Assembly (NCBI RefSeq): GCF_003201655.1 | Contig: NZ_QJJU01000023.1 | Coordinates: 33,141 to 97,140 of the forward strand | Reading direction: 5' to 3' | Source of the DNA: Mycolicibacterium moriokaense | GTDB lineage: Bacteria > Actinomycetota > Actinomycetes > Mycobacteriales > Mycobacteriaceae | Length of the DNA: 64,000 nucleotides | Shown here: positions 36,061 to 44,570 of the stretch, in pieces | How the letters are laid out: each line of letters starts with the position of its first letter | Numbering within the stretch: the first letter of the stretch is position 1 | Program-made: the position numbers and the translations under genes | The notes under the pieces: generated by a model | The model's input: the letters and a program-made list of their open reading frames with translations, nothing else | Databases searched by the model: none | Told to the model about the DNA's origin: nothing

Positions 36061-36947
36061 CGAGTCGTCCTCGGCGCATCAATGGTCGGGTTGCGTAGTT
36101 CGCCGATCCCCTCGATCCAACTGGTGAGTTCCTGGCCGGGCTGCAGGAATACGGCCGGCTGGCGGAACATTCCGACGCCCTCGGGGGTGCCGGTGAAGAT
36201 GAGGTCTCCGGGCAGCAGCGGACACACCGCCGATAGCCGTGCGATCAGATCGGGGACGCTGAAGATGAGTTCACTGGTGCTCGAACGCTGCATCACCTTG
36301 CCATCGAGGGCGCAGCCCAATTCGAGGTTGTCGGGGTCAGCCAGCTCGTCAGGAGTCACCACCCAGGGCCCGAGCGGGCCAAACCCCGGGCACGACTTGC
36401 CCATGGAAAACTGCGGGGCAATACCTTCGAACTGCAAGGTGCGGTCTGTGATGTCTTGTCCCACCGTGAGTCCGGCGACGTGACTCCAAGCATCGTTGAG
36501 GGCCACGTGCTCGGCTCGTGTGCCAATAACCACGACCAGTTCGATTTCCCAGTCGATTGTGGCCGCGGGGATCGGGATCGGGTCGAACGGGCCGGCAAGG
36601 CAGCTGGGGAACTTGGTGAAGATGAGCGGCGACGTGGGCACCGCCAGTGTCCGGCCCGACGCCGTCGCGGCTGAGCTCGCTTCCTCGAGGTGTGCGCGGT
36701 AGTTGGCGCCAACCCCAAAGACCTGCGCGGGGTGCGGCACCGGGTTGGTAAGAGCGCGCTCACCCAACGGCTCGCCGTCCTCGTCCACCGTCGAGGCCCA
36801 CTCTTGGAAGGCGGTCCAGTCGGTGAATGGGGCATTCGCATCAGTACCGAAACGTCCGCCACTTGCGCGGGCAATGTCGATAATCTGGCTCTCCCGCACT
36901 AGAACCGGTCGGTTCTCGACCCTGGCAATTCTCACTTGTTGCTCCAT
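36057..36947 (-). CDS. Fumarylacetoacetate hydrolase-family protein
   Basis: 296 residues. The FAH core starts near residue 95 (PAQVFGVGANYRAHLEE), with the metal ligands in WEIELVVVIGT (Glu pair) and later VGQDITDRTLQ (Asp). FTGTPEGVGMF is the conserved C-terminal loop. These enzymes hydrolyse or decarboxylate ring-cleavage products of the meta pathway. The 4-base overlap with the VOC gene and 16-base overlap with the upstream gene show tight coupling, so it probably acts directly after the dioxygenase. Confidence 0.88.
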   Translation of the reverse strand: MEQQVRIARVENRPVLVRESQIIDIARASGGRFGTDANAPFTDWTAFQEWASTVDEDGEPLGERALTNPVPHPAQVFGVGANYRAHLEEASSAATASGRTLAVPTSPLIFTKFPSCLAGPFDPIPIPAATIDWEIELVVVIGTRAEHVALNDAWSHVAGLTVGQDITDRTLQFEGIAPQFSMGKSCPGFGPLGPWVVTPDELADPDNLELGCALDGKVMQRSSTSELIFSVPDLIARLSAVCPLLPGDLIFTGTPEGVGMFRQPAVFLQPGQELTSWIEGIGELRNPTIDAPRTTR

Positions 36948-37513
36948 CCAATCGGTGCCTGCGCGGCGGCGACGTCCTCATCCATCGCCACACCGAGCGC
37001 GTTGAGGGTGCCTGCCAGCAATGTGTATTGACCGACCAGCATCGGCAAGGTGATCAGCTGTTCAATGTCAAGAAATGCGGCCAGCCGCGCCCACGTCTCG
37101 TCGGTCAGCGTGTGGTGCACGTGGAGTTCGTCGACCGCGTGGAGCAACGCATCCTCCTCGTCCGTCCACTCGCCGCCGGAAAGGCCTGCCAGCGCCTGGA
37201 TCTCGTCTTGCGACAACCCCGCCTGCTGCGCGAAACGTCCGTGGTGCTCCCATTCGTACTCGGCGCCACAGCGCCACGCGGTGCGCAGGATGACCATCTC
37301 GCGGCGCCGGGCACTGAACTCGGGGCACCGAAGCAGATACATGCAGAAGGGCATCCACGCCTCGAACAGCGCAGGATGCGCCACCAGAGTGGCAAACACA
37401 TTGGCAGCGCGATCGCCGAATATGGGTTCCAGCAGCTCCCGTTGCTGCGGTGAGCGGTCGGCTGGCGCCACCGGGGCGATGCGGACGCCGGTTGACGTGG
37501 GTATTCGGCTCAT
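36932..37513 (-). CDS. Carboxymuconolactone decarboxylase-family protein
   Basis: 193 residues with the CMD helical domain at about 60-130. The active-site segment reads RCGAEYEWEHHGRFA: the first Cys of the AhpD CxxC is kept but the second is replaced (CGAEYEW), with HH after it, so it is not a peroxidase-type member and may be a lactone decarboxylase-like or structural member. ATG at 37513 (MSRIPTS) is chosen. It is the first gene of the operon that includes FAH, VOC and monooxygenase genes, with the palindromic operator 75 bases upstream. Confidence 0.82.
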   Translation of the reverse strand: MSRIPTSTGVRIAPVAPADRSPQQRELLEPIFGDRAANVFATLVAHPALFEAWMPFCMYLLRCPEFSARRREMVILRTAWRCGAEYEWEHHGRFAQQAGLSQDEIQALAGLSGGEWTDEEDALLHAVDELHVHHTLTDETWARLAAFLDIEQLITLPMLVGQYTLLAGTLNALGVAMDEDVAAAQAPIGWSNK

Positions 37514-37587
37514 TTCACGCACTCCGTTCGAAAGTGATGTCGCGGCCGCGAGGCCAATCGATCTCCGTCGCGATATCACCACTATCG

Positions 37588-37613
37588 CACCTTGCTTGCG
37601 CGCAAGCAAGGTG
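37588..37613. promoter_or_regulatory. 26-bp perfect palindrome, operator of local TetR regulon
   Basis: The half-site CACCTTGCTTGCG is followed directly by its exact reverse complement. It stands 75 bases upstream of the CMD start. The same half-site recurs at 41221 and 54078. Confidence 0.8.
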
Positions 37614-37660
37614 ACCTGCATCGCAAGGAAACGCAGAGTGTGTCGCCCGGCTGGATTTTC

Positions 37661-38329
37661 TTAGCGGCGTTTCCGGACGGTGCCCTTGGCGCCGGCGAGC
37701 GCCAGTTGCGCCGCGTAGTCGGCGATCTCATCGATGCTGCGCGGGGATTGGGAGGTTCCGTACCACTCGGTGGTCCCATTGCACATTCCGAGAATCAACA
37801 GAGTCTGGGTCCTAGCGGGGACGTCGACGAACGTTCCGTCCTTCTGCCCAGCCTCGATGACGTGTGCGATGTCGCGAACGTAGGCGGACATGTCGCGCCG
37901 CAATCCGTCGGCGCGATCTCCACTGAGTTTGAACAGTTCGCTGAATTGGATTCGGAAGATGTCGAGATTCGTCAACAGTTGGCGAACGTGATTCCGGACA
38001 ACCTCGGCGAGCTTTTCCGCAGGCGGCATGTCGGAATCCAGTGTCGGCTGGGCCGAGGTCGCGATGGACTGACCGGCGCGATCGATCAGCTCGTAGAGAA
38101 TGTCCTCTTTGGACGGAAAGTAGTGATACACCGCCTGCCGCCGAAACCCCATTCGGGTAGCCACATCGTTGAGGTTCGTCTCGCGAAAACCATTCTCCGC
38201 GAACAGCTTCTGCGCCGCCTGAAGTATCTCTTCACGCCGTCCGCCGACAGCGTCATGTGCGCCATCCGAGACAGCCGCGACACTTTCCGCCGGTCTGCGT
38301 CGTGCAGCAGCGCCGTTGCGAGCAGTCAT
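37661..38329 (-). CDS. TetR-family repressor, likely regulator of the catabolic island
   Basis: 222 residues. After a basic, Ala-rich leader, the HTH (about 33-78) reads NGFRETNLNDVATRMGFRRQAVYHYF; the ligand domain follows with a long helix pair (FRIQFSELFKLSG). It is similar in layout to KstR2-type regulators of mycobacterial lipid catabolism, but the binding motif seen around it differs. It lies between the P450-ferredoxin-amidohydrolase genes and the CMD operon on the same strand. A weaker TTGC/GCAA repeat stands 43 bases upstream of its own start, consistent with autoregulation. Confidence 0.85.
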   Translation of the reverse strand: MTARNGAAARRRPAESVAAVSDGAHDAVGGRREEILQAAQKLFAENGFRETNLNDVATRMGFRRQAVYHYFPSKEDILYELIDRAGQSIATSAQPTLDSDMPPAEKLAEVVRNHVRQLLTNLDIFRIQFSELFKLSGDRADGLRRDMSAYVRDIAHVIEAGQKDGTFVDVPARTQTLLILGMCNGTTEWYGTSQSPRSIDEIADYAAQLALAGAKGTVRKRR

Positions 38330-38371
38330 TCCTGGCCCTTCGCTGGATGTTCACCTACGCGGGCAACTCTA

Positions 38372-38387
38372 CTTGCTCGCAGGCAAC
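38372..38387. promoter_or_regulatory. Degenerate TTGC/GCAA repeat before the TetR gene
   Basis: CTTGCTCGCAGGCAA keeps outer TTGC and GCAA but not the long palindrome. It may be a weak autoregulatory site. Confidence 0.35.
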
Positions 38388-38587
38388 CGGCAGCAATCAA
38401 TTGGGCAGCAGCTGGCTCCTGTCGCTCGCGTAACCGCTGCGGTGGATCGCCAGGCCCGCTGGGCCCCGTTGGACGGGCCATGAGTTAGGCCGCGTGTCCA
38501 GTAGCGAACTCGAAGAACGTCGAGACACCGATTGTCGTTGCCGTTCGAGTGCTTTCGACGCCCAAAGCATCGGTGCCGGACCCCAAC

Positions 38588-39562
38588 TCATCCACCGCCG
38601 CGGAGCTGAAAGATTTGTTCTGCGTTTCCGCGGTAGACCTTGTCCAAGTCGGCCGTGCTCAGGATCCCGTTTTCCATCGTGGGCAGAAACGCGGGTCCGA
38701 GGTCGAAGGGGTAATCGGTGGCGAACAGGATCCGATCTGCACCCAGCGCTGACAGTGCCCCTGTCAGCGACACCGCAGATACGTTGCCGCTGGTGGTGAT
38801 CCAGACATTTGTACGCAGGTAGTGGGTGATCGAGTGCTTGGCCTTGTGTGCGGCGTAGAACTGCCAGCCCTGATCGAAACGCTCCATGCAGAACGGCAGC
38901 AGTTCGCCCATGTGGCCCAGGATCATCATCGCCGTCGGATAGGCGTCGAACACTCCACTACACATGATCCGCAACGCGTGGGTGGCCGTCTCGACCGTCC
39001 AGTTCCAGGTCGGGCCCAAGATATCGGGATAACCGTCGTAGGCCTTGAGCTGATCGGCTGGTGACGACCACGGATGCAGGTAGATCGGCACGCTCAACTG
39101 CGCGGCCGCCTCCCATAACGGCCAGTACTGCGCCTCGTCCAAATAGTGGCCGCCAGTGTGCCCGTTGATCATCGCGCCCTTGAATCCCAGCTCGGTCACG
39201 GTGCGACGAAACTCGCCGACGGCGGCGTCAGGATCCTGAAGCGGCAGGGCAGCGAACCCGGAGAGCCGATCCGGATGTAGCGCGATGCGTTGCGCTAGTG
39301 CGTCATTCATCCTCCGCGCCATTTGGACTGCCCGCTCGGCATCGGGATCCAACTGCACGCTGCCGTAATTGAAGTAAGACAAAATCGAGCGCTCTACACC
39401 CAATAGATCCATGTCAGCCAGGCGGCCCGTGTCCAGATCCCAGAACTTGGGCAACACCGGATCAAACGACTCACTGGGCACACCCGCGATCAACGTCCGG
39501 AAGTAGTCATCGAACTCGGGCAACAAGAAATGTTCCTCGATCGCGATCTTGCCCATGGTCAT
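38588..39562 (-). CDS. Amidohydrolase-2 family decarboxylase/hydrolase
   Basis: 324 residues. IAIEEHFLLPEF near residues 5-17 is the N-terminal metal motif of the ACMSD/gamma-resorcylate decarboxylase group; INGHTGGHYLD, YLHPW and ILGHMGE carry the later His ligands, and ILFATDYPF has the Asp. These residues fit a non-oxidative aromatic acid decarboxylase. Its ATG overlaps the ferredoxin stop (ATGA), so it is translated with the P450 and ferredoxin. It may remove a carboxyl group after hydroxylation. Confidence 0.87.
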   Translation of the reverse strand: MTMGKIAIEEHFLLPEFDDYFRTLIAGVPSESFDPVLPKFWDLDTGRLADMDLLGVERSILSYFNYGSVQLDPDAERAVQMARRMNDALAQRIALHPDRLSGFAALPLQDPDAAVGEFRRTVTELGFKGAMINGHTGGHYLDEAQYWPLWEAAAQLSVPIYLHPWSSPADQLKAYDGYPDILGPTWNWTVETATHALRIMCSGVFDAYPTAMMILGHMGELLPFCMERFDQGWQFYAAHKAKHSITHYLRTNVWITTSGNVSAVSLTGALSALGADRILFATDYPFDLGPAFLPTMENGILSTADLDKVYRGNAEQIFQLRGGG

Positions 39563-39759
39563 GCGTCCTGCGGGAATTCGATCGACAGGGCCGCAGTCGG
39601 ACAACTGGCGACGATTTCGCGAACCTCGCCGCGGCGATCGTCGGGAATGGCATCCGGTACTTGCACGGGATAGTCCCCATCCAGATCAAACAGGTCCGGG
39701 GCCATTCCGATACAGAGTGCGTTAGTTTCGCATTTCGAGTGATCGACGCGGACCTTCAC
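39559..39759 (-). CDS. 3Fe-4S-type ferredoxin, P450 partner
   Basis: 66 residues with VDHSKCETNALCIGMAPDLF and a later ASCPTAAL. The Cys-x5-Cys spacing and the Cys-Pro near the end are those of actinobacterial 3Fe-4S ferredoxins that feed P450s. The GTG start overlaps the P450 stop by 4 bases. The reductase is not in this operon and must come from elsewhere. Confidence 0.92.
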   Translation of the reverse strand: MKVRVDHSKCETNALCIGMAPDLFDLDGDYPVQVPDAIPDDRRGEVREIVASCPTAALSIEFPQDA

Positions 39760-41171
39760 CCTCGATCTCCGCCGCGATCGGTCCGATCCGGCGAGGTACC
39801 CAGGCGCCGTAGCTGCACTGGCAACCCGTCGACTGGGTCGCCCAGGCTGCGGGGCTCCAGCGTCCACCGGTAGTCCTCGGGCACAGTCCACTCGAAGTTT
39901 CTCAGCAGGTGATGCAGGATGGTCTTGATCTCCATCTGCGCGAAGTACAGCCCGATGCACTTGTGCACGCCACCGCCGAACGGCATCCACCTAAACCGGT
40001 GGCCCTTGTCTTCGGCGCGCTCGGGACTGAATCGCTCCGGGTCGAATGTGTACGGGTCCTGCCACACTCGAGGATTGGCATGGATGGCTCCGGTGGGCGC
40101 CATCACCATCGTGCCGGCCGGGATGTAGTAACCATTGATAGTGGTATCCCTAAGCGCTTGGCGAGCCAGCCACGGCACTGGGCTGTTCAGCCGCAGCGCC
40201 TCCTTCATGATCCAGTCGAGTTCGGTCATCTCCGCCAAATGTTCGTAGGCCAGCTCCCCCGGTAGCGATAGGGCCCGGGCGCGCGCCTTGTCCTGCCATC
40301 GCCGGTCGCGCGCCATGTAGTAGGCCATCGTGGTCAGAGCGACCGTCGAGGTGTCGTGCGCGGCAAAGAGCACGAAGATCATGTGGTTGACGACGTCCTC
40401 GTCGGAGAACACGTCGCCCTGCTCAGATTTCGCGTGACATAGCACGGAGAACAGATCGGGCGTCTGTGTTGCCCGCTTCTGCGGCAGTAAGTCACGGAAG
40501 AAGGCCTCCAGGGTTTTCCTGCCGGCGATCGCGCGCGCCCAATCCCCACCGGGAATCGGGAACCTGATGAACGCCCCCACGGAGGCCAAACAGTCCAGGA
40601 ATGCTTGGGTGATCCGGTCGGCCTCGGCCTTCGGCAGCTTTACACCGACGAAAACTTCTAAGGCCATGCTCAGTGAGATTGCCTTGAACGCGTGAGCGAG
40701 TTGCACCTGGCCGGCTGGCAGTTCGGTAACCTTGCCCGCCAGCATTGGCTGCATCTCCTGCAGATAGCCCTTCAGATTGGGGCTGGAGAACGCGCTCTGC
40801 ATCACCGAGCGGTGCAATCGATGTTCCTCGAAATCCAGTAGCAAGATCCCGCGACGAAACGCGAGTCCGATGAACATGCCCCAGGACGGGCCTGAAGCCA
40901 ACGCCTTGTCCAGGTTCATCGCGACCGCCTGCGCACCGTCTGGAATCAGAACGAGCACGACCTTCTGCCCGAACAGATTGATGAACGTGATGTCGTCGAA
41001 CTGTTCGAGCTTGCGTCGATAGTATTCCCGACGATCTCTCAACAGCAGCCGGTGCATCTCCACCGGACCTGGAGTCCCCGATCCGAATACGGGTTTGGCA
41101 TCCGACTCGATTGGCACCGCACACAACTGTTTGCGTGACGGCGCCGATCGCCTGTTCCTGACACGTTGCAT
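39756..41171 (-). CDS. Cytochrome P450
   Basis: 471 residues. The I-helix AAHDTS is near 270, the ExxR of helix K is in KEALRLNSP near 330, and the haem loop FGGGVHKCIG has the ligand Cys near 410. The protein is longer than the usual 400-420 residues because of an N-terminal extension, and the sequence before the first conserved helix suggests CYP51/CYP125-like class membership is not obvious; I do not assign a subfamily. It is first in an operon with ferredoxin and amidohydrolase, with an operator 50 bases upstream shared with the divergent alcohol dehydrogenase. Confidence 0.93.
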   Translation of the reverse strand: MQRVRNRRSAPSRKQLCAVPIESDAKPVFGSGTPGPVEMHRLLLRDRREYYRRKLEQFDDITFINLFGQKVVLVLIPDGAQAVAMNLDKALASGPSWGMFIGLAFRRGILLLDFEEHRLHRSVMQSAFSSPNLKGYLQEMQPMLAGKVTELPAGQVQLAHAFKAISLSMALEVFVGVKLPKAEADRITQAFLDCLASVGAFIRFPIPGGDWARAIAGRKTLEAFFRDLLPQKRATQTPDLFSVLCHAKSEQGDVFSDEDVVNHMIFVLFAAHDTSTVALTTMAYYMARDRRWQDKARARALSLPGELAYEHLAEMTELDWIMKEALRLNSPVPWLARQALRDTTINGYYIPAGTMVMAPTGAIHANPRVWQDPYTFDPERFSPERAEDKGHRFRWMPFGGGVHKCIGLYFAQMEIKTILHHLLRNFEWTVPEDYRWTLEPRSLGDPVDGLPVQLRRLGTSPDRTDRGGDRG

Positions 41172-41220
41172 GGGTCCCCATTTGGTCGCTACCTACTTCG
41201 GTGTCCCCCCACCATGCCAC

Positions 41221-41240
41221 CCTGCTTGCGCGCAAGCAAG
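41221..41240. promoter_or_regulatory. Palindromic operator in the P450/ADH divergent promoter
   Basis: CCTGCTTGCG joins CGCAAGCAAG: 9 of 10 positions are symmetric and the core is identical to the site at 37588. It lies 50 bases before the P450 start and 118 before the alcohol dehydrogenase start. Confidence 0.75.
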
Positions 41241-41357
41241 TAATTGTGGGACACTGGCGTCCCGGAAACTTCGACCCAGCGTGCCGCAGATGGCCGCCAT
41301 CCCCGCGAGAACGCCAAGTCGTCGGCTGGGCCGCGCAAGCGATGAAAGCAGGTTCAC

Positions 41358-42485
41358 GTGAAGACCAAGGGCGCTCTCATCTGGGAGTTCAACCAGCCGT
41401 GGTCGATCGAGGAGATTCAGATCGGCGATCCGGTCAAGGACGAGGTCAAAATCCAGATGGAAGCGTCGGGGATGTGCCACTCCGACCACCATCTGGTCAC
41501 CGGCGGCATCCCCATGGCCGGATTCCCCGTCCTCGGTGGCCACGAAGGCGCCGGCATCGTCACCGAGGTCGGAGCAGGCGTCGAGGGCCTCGAGCCCGGC
41601 GACCACGTCGTGCTGTCGTTCATCCCGTCCTGCGGCACATGTCCGTCGTGTCAGGCCGGGCTGCGCAACCTCTGCGACCTGGGCGCCGGATTGCTGAGCG
41701 GCACCGCGGTTTCCGATGGCACCCACCGCATCACAGCCAAGGGCCAGAACGTCTTTCCGATGACCCTGCTTGGCACGTTCTCGCCGTACATGGTCGTGCA
41801 CAAGAGCTCGGTGGTGAAGATCGACAAGGCCATCCCATTCGAGGTGGCCTGCCTGGTGGGCTGTGGTGTGACCACCGGCTACGGCTCGGCCGTGCGCAGC
41901 GGCAACGTTCGACCCGGTGAAGACGTGGCCGTCATCGGTGTCGGTGGTGTCGGGATGGGCGCGCTGCAGGGCGCGGTCAATGCCGGCGCCCGGTACGTCT
42001 TCGCCGTCGACCCGGTGGAGTGGAAGCGTGATCAGGCGCTGAAGTTCGGCGCCACCCACGTCTATCCGGACATCTTCGCCGCGATGGCCGGTGTCGCCGA
42101 AGTTACCCAGGGATTGATGGCCAGGAAGGTCGTCGTCACCGTCGGCGAACTGCACGGTGCCGACGTCGACAACTATGTCAACCTGACCGCCAAGGGCGGG
42201 ACGTGCGTGCTGACCGCTATCGGCAGCATGCTCGACACCAATGTCACGCTGAACCTAGCGATGCTCACCCTGATGCAGAAAAACCTGCAGGGCGCCATCT
42301 TCGGCGGCGGCAACCCGCATTACGACATCCCGCAGCTGCTGGGCGTATACAAGGCCGGCAAGCTCAACCTCGACGACATGGTCACCCGCACGTACGCGCT
42401 GGAGGATATCAACGACGGGTATCAGGACATGTTGGACGGCAATAATATTCGTGGAGTCATTCGATACTCAGATGCCGACAGATAG
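41358..42485 (+). CDS. NDMA-type zinc alcohol dehydrogenase
   Basis: 375 residues. The catalytic zinc ligands lie in GMCHSDHH (Cys, His) and GHEGAGIV, the structural zinc cluster in CGTCPSCQAGLRNLC, and the nucleotide fold in VIGVGGVGMGAL. The insertion with LGTFSPYMVV and the overall layout match mycobacterial NDMA-dependent (mycofactocin-associated) alcohol dehydrogenases, which keep NAD bound. It is divergent from the P450, implying that it oxidises the alcohol made by hydroxylation. GTG at 41358 is the start. Confidence 0.88.
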   Translation: MKTKGALIWEFNQPWSIEEIQIGDPVKDEVKIQMEASGMCHSDHHLVTGGIPMAGFPVLGGHEGAGIVTEVGAGVEGLEPGDHVVLSFIPSCGTCPSCQAGLRNLCDLGAGLLSGTAVSDGTHRITAKGQNVFPMTLLGTFSPYMVVHKSSVVKIDKAIPFEVACLVGCGVTTGYGSAVRSGNVRPGEDVAVIGVGGVGMGALQGAVNAGARYVFAVDPVEWKRDQALKFGATHVYPDIFAAMAGVAEVTQGLMARKVVVTVGELHGADVDNYVNLTAKGGTCVLTAIGSMLDTNVTLNLAMLTLMQKNLQGAIFGGGNPHYDIPQLLGVYKAGKLNLDDMVTRTYALEDINDGYQDMLDGNNIRGVIRYSDADR

Positions 42486-42518
42486 TCATCGACGTTTCGT
42501 CACCGAGGCCACAGACAC

Positions 42519-43262
42519 ATGATGGAGCTGGACGGCAAAGTAGCAATGGTCACCGGCGGTAGTCGGGGCCTGGGTAAGCAGATGGTGGAAACGTTCGCTG
42601 AGCACGGTGCCGACGTCATCATCGCCAGCCGGAAGATCGCCGATTGCGAACAGCTCGCGCACCAGATCCGTGAGCGCACCGCACGCACGGCGTTCCCGGT
42701 GTCCTGCAACGTCAGCGAGTGGGCCCAATGCGAGGCCCTCGTGGACTGCGCCTACGCAGAGTTCGGACACGTGGACATTCTGGTGAACAACGCCGGGATG
42801 TCCCCGCTTTACCCGAGCCTGGACCAGATCAGTGAACCCTTGTGGGACAAGGTGATCGGGCTGAACCTCAAAGGTCCGTTCCGCCTCGTCGCCATGGTCG
42901 GCACGAGGATGGCGGCCGCCGGCCGCGGATCGATCATCAATATCAGCTCGATGGCGGCCAACCGTCCGGCTCCCGAGAACCTCCCCTACGCTGCGGCGAA
43001 GGCGGGGCTCAACACGTTGACCGAAGGCTTCGCACAGGCCTTTGGCCCTGCCGTCCGGGTGAACACCATTCAATGCGGGGCGTTCCGCACCGACATCTCG
43101 CGTGCCTGGACGCCGGAGGTCGCCGAGGTGCTCGCTTCCCGCGCAGCGCTAGGCCGGGTGGGCGAGCCTGACGAGATCATCGGGGCGGCAATGTACTTCG
43201 CATCCGATGCCTCATCGTTCTGCACCGGCTCCACACTGCGCCTCGACGGCGGACTCAGGTAA
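42519..43262 (+). CDS. Short-chain dehydrogenase/reductase (SDR)
   Basis: 247 residues with TGGSRGLGKQ near 14, NNAGM near 92, NISSMAANR carrying the Ser, and YAAAKAG for Tyr and Lys; the end LRLDGGLR is typical. It begins 33 bases after the alcohol dehydrogenase, so it probably carries out a further oxidation in the same pathway. ATG at 42522 is equally possible as start. Confidence 0.88.
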   Translation: MMELDGKVAMVTGGSRGLGKQMVETFAEHGADVIIASRKIADCEQLAHQIRERTARTAFPVSCNVSEWAQCEALVDCAYAEFGHVDILVNNAGMSPLYPSLDQISEPLWDKVIGLNLKGPFRLVAMVGTRMAAAGRGSIINISSMAANRPAPENLPYAAAKAGLNTLTEGFAQAFGPAVRVNTIQCGAFRTDISRAWTPEVAEVLASRAALGRVGEPDEIIGAAMYFASDASSFCTGSTLRLDGGLR

Positions 43263-43493
43263 TCGCCTGTAGGAATTCCCGAAGCGCCGCAACGTTTCTT
43301 TGTGACGGCCACGTCTGACCAAGCATCGCCGCCGCCGACTACCCGATCGCGGAATGGGCGTACGGCGGGAGAGAATTCGGCCGTACCCGCTCGCGGGGTC
43401 CGCCCATGACGAGGATCTCGCCGCGCCGCACATGGGTGGATGGTTGCCGAAGGCCGGTGTGGGGCGTCAAGCGACATTAACTCTCACTGCAGG

Positions 43494-44570
43494 TCAGGAC
43501 TGGGCGATCATCGCTCGGGCACGATCGAACAGGCGCAAGGTCATGCCGTGGAGACGTTCCCCCACCGCCATCGGTGCCTTGCCTGCGCAGGCTCTGGCGT
43601 AAGTACCTTCGAGAAGGATCCCGAGCTTGAAGCAGGCGAGCACGACATACCAGGGCATCGCCGATAGGTCGCGCTCAGAGGTTTCGGCATACCGTGCAAC
43701 GAGTTCATCTGCGCGGGGAAGTCCCCCCGCACGGGCGATTTCGCTGTCGAACACGTCGGAGCGGTCCCCGGCGTCCGGCCAGGTCGCCACCATCCAGCCC
43801 AGATCGACGAGTGGATCGCCGATCGTGCCCATCTCCCAGTCCACCACTGCGGCGACTTCGGCGGTTGTCGTGTTGAACATAACGTTGGCGAGGTGAAAGT
43901 CGCCGTGCATGATGCCCGGTACGAACTCCATCGGACGGTTCCGTTCGAGCCAACCGGCCACCTGCTGCACACCGCCGATGTTCGGACCGGGATAACCTTC
44001 CAGCCGGACATAGGATTCCAGCTCCTGCAGCCACCGCGGTACCTGACGATCCAAGAATCCGTCCGGATGTCCGAAGCCGCCCAGGCCCACAGCCGTGTAG
44101 TCCACAGCCCCCAGGGCCGCAAGCGCCTCCACCATGGCGAACCCCATCCGATACCGCACCAGTCGGGCATGGGCGTGCCATTGGGGCAGTGCCGCCGCCG
44201 CGTTGAAGCCGTCGACGGGCTCCATGAGATAGAAGACCGCCCCTTCAAGCACCGACTCGTCCGGGCACGGGGCGATCAACCGGGGATGCGGAACGTTGGT
44301 CGCTGCCAGCGCGTCCAACAAACGCATCTCCTTGCGCAACGCGTCGTTGGTGGTCGGGCGCAGGTGCAGTGGTCCTCGGCGTAGCACGAACCGGCGGTCA
44401 CCTCGCTGGAACCGCACCAGCACGTTTTGCGTGCCGCCGCTGATGGGCTCGACGCCAACGATCGGACCCGATTCCAGCCCCACGTGATCCATCCACGAGG
44501 CCACAGCGTCGATGTCCACTCCGAGCGCGCCCGCAGCCTTCTGGGCCTGCGCGCGTTGAGAATTCGTCAC
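43494..44570 (-). CDS. APH/ACAD10-type phosphotransferase-like protein
   Basis: 358 residues of the aminoglycoside phosphotransferase fold. A nucleotide-binding region (GGTQNVLVRFQ, RFVLRRGP), the catalytic loop IMHGDFHLANVMF and the metal Asp in VVDWEMGTIGDPLVDLGW are complete. In mycobacteria such kinases often sit in fatty-acid or steroid loci next to acyl-CoA genes and are thought to phosphorylate hydroxy acids (ACAD10-like) more than drugs. Its start overlaps the larC stop by 4 bases, so the two are one operon, an unusual pairing. Confidence 0.87.
   Translation of the reverse strand: MTNSQRAQAQKAAGALGVDIDAVASWMDHVGLESGPIVGVEPISGGTQNVLVRFQRGDRRFVLRRGPLHLRPTTNDALRKEMRLLDALAATNVPHPRLIAPCPDESVLEGAVFYLMEPVDGFNAAAALPQWHAHARLVRYRMGFAMVEALAALGAVDYTAVGLGGFGHPDGFLDRQVPRWLQELESYVRLEGYPGPNIGGVQQVAGWLERNRPMEFVPGIMHGDFHLANVMFNTTTAEVAAVVDWEMGTIGDPLVDLGWMVATWPDAGDRSDVFDSEIARAGGLPRADELVARYAETSERDLSAMPWYVVLACFKLGILLEGTYARACAGKAPMAVGERLHGMTLRLFDRARAMIAQS

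Noticed and set aside
37592..38488. 298-codon plus-strand frame antisense to the TetR gene
   Set aside because: Antisense to a clear TetR regulator; begins in the palindrome; shadow frame.
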